From: Aliterella sp. RAGGC_92
GTDB taxonomy: Bacteria; Cyanobacteriota; Cyanobacteriia; Cyanobacteriales; Chroococcidiopsidaceae
Reading direction: 5' to 3'
DNA: 5,558 nucleotides
Assembly: GCA_030826005.1 (NCBI GenBank)
Contig: JAPJOW010000259.1
Span: 1 to 5,558, forward strand
Shown here: positions 1 to 5,427 of the stretch, piece after piece
Position numbering within the stretch: the first letter of the stretch is position 1
How the letters are laid out: every line of letters begins with the position of its first letter
Program-made: the position numbers and the translations under genes
The notes under the pieces: generated by a model
Databases searched by the model: none
What the model saw: only the letters and a program-made list of their open reading frames with translations
What the model was told of the DNA's origin: nothing

Positions 1-841
1 AGTAAAATGATTGCTGCCTCAACTTGCTTTGGTTTTTTGGTGAAGGATTGAATAAAGCATCGAGAGCTTGAGCAACACTAACAAATCTTCTGTTTAAATC
101 TGGCTGTGTCAGTTGCTCAAGCCAATGTACAAAACCAGAGCTAACACTTACTTTGTCGCTAAAGTGAATCCGAAAATCTTTTTGAGGTAAATCCGCCGGA
201 GCAACACCTGTTAATAAATGAATCAAAGTTGCTCCCAATGCGTACAAATCTGAGGCGCGAACTGCTCTACCACCAAACTGTTCAATTGGTGTATAGCCAT
301 AAGTTCCAACTACTGTAAATGTTCCTCCTTCTTTGGCGGCGCTGTCTTGTACTGCGCCAAAGTCTACTAAATAAACTTGTTCGTTTTCTCCCAAAATTAA
401 ATTACTAGGTTTGATATCTCTATGCAATACTGGGGGATTGAGTTGATGCAAATACTGCAAAATATTTAAAATATCAATGGCTATTTTACGAGTTGTTTCT
501 TCAGTAAACCTTTGTTTTTGATTGAGCAATTCTTTTAAAGAAGTACCGGGAATATAGTCTTCTACTAGCGCAAACCACAATAAGCGATCGTCTATGCAAA
601 AATAATCTCTATATTTGGGTATATAAGAATGATTTAACTGCTTAAGTACCTGAGCTTCGCGCTCAAATAATTTAAGATTCTCCCATTGGATTTGTCCGCC
701 AAAAGCTAATAGTTTGATTACAACCTGCTGTTTATCGGGCGATGCTGAATCTATTGCTAACCAGGTTTGACGGGCGGTACTATCACCTAACTTTTGCTTT
801 AATTGATAGCGACTTTGTAATACTGTGTCTGCTTCTAGCAT
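1..841 (-). CDS. Hanks-type Ser/Thr protein kinase, C-terminus cut by window edge
   Basis: Only the N-terminal 280 codons are present; the frame is open to base 1 with no stop. The start is ATG at 841-839, with an AGG 7 bases upstream as a plausible ribosome binding site. The segment is almost entirely kinase domain (about residues 12-265) and should phosphorylate Ser/Thr on proteins in the cytoplasm. Visible motifs are the ATP-anchoring lysine K43 in VVIKLL, a probable αC glutamate E62, the catalytic loop HRDIKPSN (140-147, with D142 and N147), the metal-binding DFG (160-162), and GTYGYTPIEQ (179-188), which replaces the usual APE and is typical of a large cyanobacterial kinase family. DLYALG follows at 198-203 and the conserved domain-end arginine lies in NRRF (250-253). 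The glycine-rich loop is degenerate: LGDSTARQTW (18-27) keeps only G19. The missing C-terminus could hold a membrane segment or sensor domain. Kinase fold is certain; activity and target are unknown. Confidence 0.93.
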   Translation of the reverse strand, partial: MLEADTVLQSRYQLKQKLGDSTARQTWLAIDSASPDKQQVVIKLLAFGGQIQWENLKLFEREAQVLKQLNHSYIPKYRDYFCIDDRLLWFALVEDYIPGTSLKELLNQKQRFTEETTRKIAIDILNILQYLHQLNPPVLHRDIKPSNLILGENEQVYLVDFGAVQDSAAKEGGTFTVVGTYGYTPIEQFGGRAVRASDLYALGATLIHLLTGVAPADLPQKDFRIHFSDKVSVSSGFVHWLEQLTQPDLNRRFVSVAQALDALFNPSPKNQSKLRQQSFY

Positions 842-996
842 TTATTAACCTACTTTGAGAAAATAGTTAAAAAATATAAATATATTGTTTGTCGATCGCG
901 ATCGCTTTAAATCTATTATGTCTTCTTAATTACAATTGCTTGTAGGTAGAAAATACTTAACTTTCCCATAAATATAGCGATCGCTTAAAATAGGTT

Positions 997-1018
997 TTGC
1001 TGGCAATATTTACAGCAA
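997..1018. repeat. Short dyad, possible operator
   Basis: TTGCTG (997-1002) and CAGCAA (1013-1018) form perfect 6-base inverted arms around a 10-base AT-rich centre. A 22-base dyad of this shape fits a site for a dimeric helix-turn-helix regulator. It matches no named operator that I recognise, and 6-base arms can arise by chance in AT-rich spacers. Confidence 0.3.
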
Positions 1019-1060
1019 TTTTCCAAAATCTCAAACTATGACAACCAATTTAACAGCTAA

Positions 1061-1109
1061 AGAGATTGTATAAAATCGTACATTTACCTTGCTTTTGCAA
1101 TCAATCTCT
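1061..1109. repeat. 8-base inverted repeat flanking the NtcA-like motif
   Basis: AGAGATTG (1061-1068) is exactly complementary to CAATCTCT (1102-1109), with 33 bases between. The arms enclose the GTA-N8-TAC motif; the last G of the left arm is also the first base of that motif. The loop is too large for a typical terminator. The arrangement could be a structured leader or paired protein sites. Confidence 0.35.
1068..1081. promoter_or_regulatory. Candidate NtcA-type box (GTA-N8-TAC)
   Basis: The sequence is GTA, eight bases, TAC, the consensus for the cyanobacterial nitrogen regulator NtcA. NtcA-activated promoters usually have a TAN3T -10 element about 22 bases downstream. Here TAATAT (1109-1114) follows after 27 bases on the plus strand, somewhat too far. 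On the minus strand the nearest TAN3T hexamers lie 15 and 29 bases away. The motif is symmetric, so it could serve either kinase gene. About 0.2 such matches are expected by chance in the two long intergenic regions together, so this remains a candidate. Confidence 0.3.
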
Positions 1110-1336
1110 AATATCCATAGCGTGTTTTAAGATGGAAGATATGAAAGTTATTGCGGGTAGTTTGATGAAAATTTGGTCGTAGTTTCCTAGCAAAAACCAA
1201 TAAGGGTAAACTTCAGCAATTGAGTTTTAGTTGCTCGGCATCTAGTAAAAGGAATAGATTTACTAGCCAAAGTTTAGCTTGGATCGAAAAATAAACTTAC
1301 TTGTAAGCTTCAAAGGATTTAATTTACAGCAACTCA

Positions 1337-3421
1337 ATGAACTATCTGCCTCAGCAAAATTCGTGGATTGGACGGTACGTTGACGAGCGCCAACGTTACC
1401 GTTTAGAAAAGCGTTTGGGCGGCGGTGGAATGGGAGAAGTTTTTTTAGCCACCGATACGCGCTTAGGACAGTTGGTAGCGTTAAAACTTCTAAAAGAGTC
1501 TTTAGCTAAAACCGAAGAAATAAAAGAGCGATTCGAGCGAGAATTTGCAATTTGTGCCGCCCTCAAAAGCCAGCATATAGTTCAAGTTAGAGATTATGGC
1601 ATAACTTCTAATGGCTATCCTTTTTATGTCATGGAGTACTTGCTAGGCGAAACCTTAGGAGAAAGGCTAAAACAACAACCGCGCTTGTCGGTAGATAAAA
1701 CTTGCAGTATTATCACTCAAATTTGTGCTGGTTTACACTTAGCCCATACAGGAATTACTTATGGAAATGGCACGACACAACCGAGAGAAAAAATTAAAGT
1801 AATTCACCGCGATTTAAAGCCAGATAATATTTTGCTTGTACCGACAGCATTAGGCGAATTGGTAAAAATTATTGACTTTGGCGTTGCCAAAATTCGCAGC
1901 TTGCAGACAGAATACACTAATAGCACGACTATATTTTTAGGTACTTGTCGCTACGCCGCACCAGAGCAACTAGGAGTAATTTCAACCTTAGATGAGCGGG
2001 CAGATATTTATAGTTTAGGCGTGATGCTGTACGAGATGCTGGCGGGAATCGATCCATTTGGCTTTACAGCAGAAAATAAAAAAGTTAGTGGCGAAACTTG
2101 GGCCGCAGCCCATACCTCTCAAACGCCCCAGCCTTTACGACAACAACCGGGGTGCGAATATTTAACGCCTCAATTAGAGCAAGTTGTCATGCGGTGCTTG
2201 GAAAAATCCCCTTTAAACCGTTTCGCTTCAGTAAAACAGTTGAGTCAAGCGCTGCAAGAAGCGGTGCTAGGTGTAAAAGCAAGTGATTTTTACGGACAAG
2301 ATACCACACCAGATTTTACCGAACTTCAACCAGTTAATAGTACAACTACTCTTAACCCCCCCTGGGCAACTACGGTACTAAATAAGATGACGCATTGGCG
2401 TAATATACCGTTTTATCAGCCTAAGTTTTGGTTAATAGCTGGTAGCACTTTACTTGCGATCGCCCTTAGCAGTTATTATTACTGGCAAAAGTTACCCCAT
2501 CGCGCGATCGTGCAAGAAGTAACGCCCATAGAACAAGCCCCTAAGTTTAAACTTACAAACACTCTCACCGGACACTCAGATTCCGTATGGTCAGTAGCAC
2601 TTAGTTCTAACGGTAAAACATTAGTTAGTGGCAGCGAAGATAAAACAATTAAAGTCTGGGATTTCCCCAGTGGCAAGTTGCGCCATACATTGATTGGACA
2701 TACAGACACAGTCAGGAGTTTGGCAATTAGCGGTGATGGCAAAACTCTAGCAAGTAGTAGCGGCGATCGCACGATCGCGCTGTGGAATTTGCAAACAGGT
2801 AAACTAATTCGCACTCTTACCGGGCATACAAGTACGGTTTGGTCGGTAGCAATTAGCAATGATGGTAAAACTTTAGTTAGCGGCAGTCAAGACGACACGA
2901 TCAAAGTCTGGAATCTGCACACCGGGCAGTTGCGGCGAATTTTGTACGGTCATTCGGGGCAAGTATTTTCCGTAGCTTTGAGTCCTGATGAAAAAACTTT
3001 TGCCACCGCCGGAAGCGATCGCACGATCAAAATTTGGGATTTGCAAAGTGGCAAATTGCTCCGCACTTTAGCAGGACATTCCGACTCGGTAAGATTTGTA
3101 GTTTTTAGTCAAGATGGACAGCAGCTTGCAAGTAGCAGTTGGGACAAAACTATCAAAGTTTGGCAGGTACAAACGGGCAAATTAATTCACACTCTGCAAG
3201 GTCATAAAGGTAGAGTGGTGGCGGTTGCTTTTACTTTAGATAACAAAATTGCGAGTGCGGGGGTAGATAAGTGTATCAATATTTGGTCTTTGCAGACAGG
3301 TAAATTGCTGCACAAGCTTTCAAGTCATACTGATTGGGTGCTATCAATTGCCAGCAGCCGGACAGGGGATACTTTAGTTACTAGCAGTAAAGACAAAACA
3401 ATTAAAATTTGGCGGCGATGA
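1337..3421 (+). CDS. Membrane Ser/Thr kinase with C-terminal seven-repeat WD40 propeller
   Basis: This complete 694-residue protein joins a Hanks-type kinase (about 21-305), a low-complexity linker (about 310-355), one hydrophobic segment (about 364-383) and seven WD40 repeats (406-694). The kinase has an intact glycine loop LGGGGMGEV (27-35), lysine K50, probable αC glutamate E69, HRDLKPDN (157-164), DFG (180-182), APE (208-210) and DIYSLG (223-228), so it should be active. About 14 extra residues (roughly 139-155) sit between the αE helix and HRD. There is no N-terminal signal peptide, so the kinase is expected to be cytoplasmic, with the propeller on the far side of the membrane as a sensing or docking module. 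The charge bias around the membrane segment (three K/R before, two after) supports this only weakly. Kinase–WD40 fusions are known, for example PkwA of Thermomonospora curvata and several in cyanobacteria. The ATG start has no good ribosome binding site at normal spacing. Its ligand and targets are unknown. Confidence 0.95.
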   Translation: MNYLPQQNSWIGRYVDERQRYRLEKRLGGGGMGEVFLATDTRLGQLVALKLLKESLAKTEEIKERFEREFAICAALKSQHIVQVRDYGITSNGYPFYVMEYLLGETLGERLKQQPRLSVDKTCSIITQICAGLHLAHTGITYGNGTTQPREKIKVIHRDLKPDNILLVPTALGELVKIIDFGVAKIRSLQTEYTNSTTIFLGTCRYAAPEQLGVISTLDERADIYSLGVMLYEMLAGIDPFGFTAENKKVSGETWAAAHTSQTPQPLRQQPGCEYLTPQLEQVVMRCLEKSPLNRFASVKQLSQALQEAVLGVKASDFYGQDTTPDFTELQPVNSTTTLNPPWATTVLNKMTHWRNIPFYQPKFWLIAGSTLLAIALSSYYYWQKLPHRAIVQEVTPIEQAPKFKLTNTLTGHSDSVWSVALSSNGKTLVSGSEDKTIKVWDFPSGKLRHTLIGHTDTVRSLAISGDGKTLASSSGDRTIALWNLQTGKLIRTLTGHTSTVWSVAISNDGKTLVSGSQDDTIKVWNLHTGQLRRILYGHSGQVFSVALSPDEKTFATAGSDRTIKIWDLQSGKLLRTLAGHSDSVRFVVFSQDGQQLASSSWDKTIKVWQVQTGKLIHTLQGHKGRVVAVAFTLDNKIASAGVDKCINIWSLQTGKLLHKLSSHTDWVLSIASSRTGDTLVTSSKDKTIKIWRR
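2552..3418 (+). repeat. Seven tandem WD40 repeats (42-residue, 126-base period)
   Basis: Repeats begin at residues 406, 448, 490, 532, 574, 616 and 657. Six are in the order L-x3-L-x-GH ... D-x-T/C-I-x-W ... GK/Q. The sixth is one residue short (41). The seventh ends the protein at IWRR and has SH in place of GH. Repeats 1 and 3 share 27 of 42 residues, so the units are fairly similar to each other. Seven units match the usual closed seven-bladed propeller, where the first strand at about 406-410 would close the last blade. At DNA level the similarity is moderate, which shows these are coding repeats rather than a noncoding tandem array. Confidence 0.93.
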
Positions 3422-3655
3422 AGTATAGATATGTCGTAGTAATAATTGTCTGACTTAGTTGCTGTAAGGATAACTGTATAGGTTTTGTAGCGATCGCTCC
3501 ATACACCCAAGTGTCTCCTATTGGCTTGAGGGTTAATACACTCCTAAATAGGTCTATTCTTAATTTGCTGCAAACGCGGGCAATTCTGCACTTAATTAAT
3601 CCCGGCGACAGCTATTTTAGGTAGTTATTTTTACATTTTGGCGATCGCTGCCATT

Positions 3656-3668
3656 GTAAACCTTTTAC
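3656..3668. repeat. 13-base inverted repeat GTAAA-CCT-TTTAC
   Basis: GTAAA (3656-3660) and TTTAC (3664-3668) are perfect inverted arms around a 3-base centre. The spacing between GTA and TAC is seven bases, so it is not an NtcA box. It lies about 218 bases upstream of the oxidase start and could be a small operator, but no specific regulator can be named. Confidence 0.25.
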
Positions 3669-3680
3669 CTATGTTAAATC

Positions 3681-3711
3681 AGACATAGCTTAGACATAAC
3701 TTAGACACTTT
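3681..3711 (+). promoter_or_regulatory. Tandem 11-base direct repeats, possible response-regulator site
   Basis: AGACATAGCTT (3681-3691) is followed directly by AGACATAACTT (3692-3702) and a shortened third copy, AGACACTTT (3703-3711). The first two units agree at 10 of 11 bases. An 11-base period puts each unit on the same face of the helix, as in binding sites of OmpR/PhoB-type response regulators, including cyanobacterial Pho boxes (8-base units with 3-base gaps). The CTTAGACA core shares CTTA with the cyanobacterial Pho box but not the rest. The block lies about 175 bases ahead of the oxidase start. A role in control of that gene is inferred only from position and periodicity. Confidence 0.4.
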
Positions 3712-3737
3712 ATGCCGATTTAGTTGTCAAAATATAT

Positions 3738-3809
3738 GAGCTTAACAAACTTAGATATTTTTGATTTTTTGAACACCTGAAATTAAGCTGCAATCCGAGT
3801 TTAACAAAC
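3738..3809 (+). repeat. Spaced direct repeat GAGYTTAACAAAC
   Basis: Two 13-base copies occur at 3738-3750 and 3797-3809. They differ only at the fourth base (C or T) and their starts are 59 bases apart. The second copy ends one base before the ribosome binding site of the nine-codon frame. The pair could be operator half-sites upstream of the oxidase; no known regulator consensus is recognised. Confidence 0.35.
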
Positions 3810-3823
3810 AGGGAGAAAAATTA

Positions 3824-3853
3824 ATGCCTTCTGACGCAAGTACAAATAGTTAA
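3824..3853 (+). CDS. Possible nine-codon leader peptide ahead of the oxidase
   Basis: An ATG at 3824 is preceded by GGGAG (3811-3815) with eight bases between, a good ribosome binding site. It opens a frame encoding MPSDASTNS and ends in TAA (3851-3853). The stop lies 32 bases before the GTG start of the multicopper oxidase. The peptide is hydrophilic, rich in Ser and Thr/Asn, and has no run of Cys, His or Met that would suggest direct copper sensing. It may be a translated leader that helps ribosome entry or mRNA stability, or a chance start. No clear alternative hairpins for attenuation were seen around it. Confidence 0.3.
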   Translation: MPSDASTNS

Positions 3854-3873
3854 GTACGCAACACAAGGGTAAT

Positions 3874-3879
3874 GAGGAG
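3874..3879 (+). promoter_or_regulatory. Ribosome binding site fixing a GTG start
   Basis: GAGGAG lies six bases upstream of GTG at 3886, near-ideal spacing. The same frame has a stop (TAG at 3847-3849) upstream and no ATG between, so GTG 3886 is the only start that keeps the whole twin-arginine signal. The ATG at 3872 overlaps this site but is in another frame and stops after 15 codons. Confidence 0.85.
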
Positions 3880-3885
3880 AAAAAA

Positions 3886-5427
3886 GTGGGACTCAATAGA
3901 CGAGAGTTACTTAAACTAGGTGCAATAGCAGGCGGTGGGCTTTTGCTACCTATAGGGCTTGCACAGCGTACGTGGGGAAAAGATATTTATGAAGGAGGCA
4001 ATTTTCCTCAAGATCCTATTGCTGAACCCATCGAACCACCACCCCCCTTTCAAGTTAAGCTTCCCATTCCTCCGGTACTTCAACCTACGCGCAGAGATGC
4101 TACAACGGATTACTACACTCTCGTCCAACAAGAAGCAAATCAGCAGATTATTCCAGGATTACCACCAACTCGCATTTGGGGCTTTAACGGTATCTATCCC
4201 GGGCCAACAATTATTGCCCAGAAAAATCGCCTAGTAAGTGTCAGTCAGGTTAATAGACTGCCAGATCCAGTGTCAACTCACTTGCACGGACAGTCAACTA
4301 TACAAACATACGATGGCTACCCAGTAGACCTTATTCAACCAGGTCAATCGCAGATATATAAGTATCCTAATTTAAACTTGGCTACCACAATGTGGTATCA
4401 CGATCATGCTCTCCACATGACTTCGACGCACTTATATAGAGGGCTGACTGGCTTATACATTCTCAGAGATGACGTTGAAGCTCAACTACCCATACCAAAA
4501 ACTTATGGCGTGGACGATATTCCCTTAGTAATTGCAGATAGATTATTTGCACCTGACGGACAGTTGATTTATGAAGTTCAAGGCAACCAAGGCGTTGCAG
4601 GTAATATTTTTCTTGTCAATGGCGCGCCCATGCCCAGAATGGAAGTAGGTACTAAAAAGTACCGCTTCCGAGTTTTGAATGGGTCGGATTTACTAGCTCA
4701 TCACTATCGCTTAAGTACGGGCGATCCCTTTATTATGATTGGGACTGATACTGCACTTATGCCTAGACCGCAGACTGTAGAAAGCTTTCGGATAAGTGCA
4801 GCAGAGCGATACGAATTCATTATTGACTTTTCTAAGTATCGCGTCGGCACTCAAATAGTACTACAAAATATCTGGGATGATATAGGCGACCCATCACCCA
4901 TTATGCGTTTTGACGTGGTGCGCCAAGAAGCGGACACTACTACAATTCCCTCAGTACTGCGTCCTGATGTACAAAGAATTATGGAACAAGAATTTGTTCC
5001 AGCTAATGCTGTACGGACTCGGAAATTTGAGTGGGGAAGACAAGGCGGATTGTGGTCAATTAACGGTCTAAATTGGGATACGCAAAGAGTAGATGCGACT
5101 CCTACTAATGGTGATATTGAAATTTGGGAATTGTATAACAAAGCAGGTGGTTGGTGGCATCCTATCCACATTCACCTGATAATCAATGGATTTAAGATTC
5201 TTGACCGTAATGGTAAACCGCCTTTTCCCTACGAGCGCGGACTAAAGGATGTTGCTTTTGTTGGTCAGAACGAACACGTCCGCGTTATTGGTAGATGGGC
5301 CCCTTTCACAGGTAGGTTTGTCTTCCATTGCCACAACGCATACCACGAAGACCATGACATGATGAGTCAGTTTGAAGTGATACCTAGCCGAACGTTTACG
5401 CCGCCTACTGTACCTAATTTTCCTTAA
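3886..5427 (+). CDS. Tat-exported multicopper oxidase, CotA/bilirubin-oxidase-like
   Basis: This complete 513-residue enzyme should oxidise phenols, bilins or metal ions at a type 1 copper and reduce O2 to water at the trinuclear centre. The N-terminus has a twin-arginine signal: NRRELLK (4-10), then a Gly/Leu-rich core to about residue 25, with likely cleavage after A26. Export to the periplasm or thylakoid lumen is therefore expected. A Pro-rich lead-in (about 49-67) precedes three cupredoxin domains. All four copper motifs are present: HLHG (132-135), WYHDH (170-174), HPIHIH (425-430) and HCHNAYHEDHDM (481-492). C482, H487 and M492 have correct type 1 spacing, and the axial Met is as in CotA. 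Length and motif style fit CotA (about 510 residues) and bilirubin oxidase; the Met-rich insert of CueO is absent. No copper chaperone or transporter lies nearby, so a copper-tolerance role is not supported. The natural substrate is unknown. Confidence 0.95.
   Translation: MGLNRRELLKLGAIAGGGLLLPIGLAQRTWGKDIYEGGNFPQDPIAEPIEPPPPFQVKLPIPPVLQPTRRDATTDYYTLVQQEANQQIIPGLPPTRIWGFNGIYPGPTIIAQKNRLVSVSQVNRLPDPVSTHLHGQSTIQTYDGYPVDLIQPGQSQIYKYPNLNLATTMWYHDHALHMTSTHLYRGLTGLYILRDDVEAQLPIPKTYGVDDIPLVIADRLFAPDGQLIYEVQGNQGVAGNIFLVNGAPMPRMEVGTKKYRFRVLNGSDLLAHHYRLSTGDPFIMIGTDTALMPRPQTVESFRISAAERYEFIIDFSKYRVGTQIVLQNIWDDIGDPSPIMRFDVVRQEADTTTIPSVLRPDVQRIMEQEFVPANAVRTRKFEWGRQGGLWSINGLNWDTQRVDATPTNGDIEIWELYNKAGGWWHPIHIHLIINGFKILDRNGKPPFPYERGLKDVAFVGQNEHVRVIGRWAPFTGRFVFHCHNAYHEDHDMMSQFEVIPSRTFTPPTVPNFP

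Larger units (their letters stand above)
842..1336. other. Divergent intergenic region between two kinase genes
   Basis: This 495-base AT-rich spacer separates the start codons of two oppositely oriented kinase genes, so it must hold both promoters. It contains HIP1 octamers at 898-905 and 977-984. The first forms part of a 12-base palindrome, CGATCGCGATCG, at 893-904. It also contains a dyad at 997-1018 and a GTA-N8-TAC motif at 1068-1081, both listed separately. No tRNA or rRNA and no convincing protein gene was seen. I could not place a confident sigma-70 promoter for either gene. The best candidate for the rightward gene is TTGCTC (1231-1236), an 18-base gap, then TAGATT (1255-1260), which is a poor match. 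A run of AAAGGA (1312-1317) lies 19 bases before the rightward ATG, too far for a normal ribosome binding site. Confidence 0.8.
3422..3885. other. Long intergenic region upstream of the multicopper oxidase
   Basis: This 464-base spacer lies between two plus-strand genes. It has HIP1 octamers at 3490-3497 (inside the 10-base palindrome AGCGATCGCT, 3489-3498) and 3641-3648. Its right half holds short repeats at 3656-3668, 3681-3711 and 3738-3809, and a nine-codon frame at 3824-3853; each is listed separately. No terminator with a T-tract is visible behind the kinase gene. No recognisable gene remnant or structural RNA was found between 3422 and 3650. The length and repeat content suggest that the oxidase has its own promoter. 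No convincing -35/-10 pair could be fixed; TTGATT at 3761-3766 is the best -35-like hexamer but lacks a good -10 partner. Confidence 0.7.

Noticed and set aside
1132..1182. Sixteen-codon ATG frame in the divergent spacer (MEDMKVIAGSLMKIWS)
   Set aside because: There is no clear ribosome binding site at proper spacing and no recognisable content; a short frame of this size is expected by chance.
2479..2859. Minus-strand open frame of 126 codons opposite the WD40 repeats
   Set aside because: It is antisense to a well-supported repeat domain, and its openness follows from the periodic codon pattern. The translation has no recognisable motif and repeats with the same period.
2552..3418. 126-base periodicity as a CRISPR or noncoding tandem repeat array
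   Set aside because: The units are diverged, continuous coding WD40 repeats without spacers, and the similarity is stronger at protein than at DNA level.
3489..3498. Palindrome AGCGATCGCT as a terminator for the kinase–WD40 gene
   Set aside because: It is only a HIP1 octamer extended by one base on each side, has no loop or T-tract, and lies about 70 bases past the stop.
3872..3919. ATG at 3872 overlapping the ribosome binding site, 15 codons long
   Set aside because: It is out of frame with the oxidase, lacks its own good Shine-Dalgarno, and lies inside the initiation region of the GTG start.
3959..4234. Plus-strand alternative frame of 91 codons inside the oxidase gene
   Set aside because: It is an out-of-frame shadow of the signal peptide and first cupredoxin region, with no ribosome binding site or motif.
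3886..5427. Annotation of the oxidase as CueO (copper efflux oxidase)
   Set aside because: The Met-rich helix/insert is absent and the motif style matches the CotA/bilirubin oxidase group; no copper operon genes are in view.
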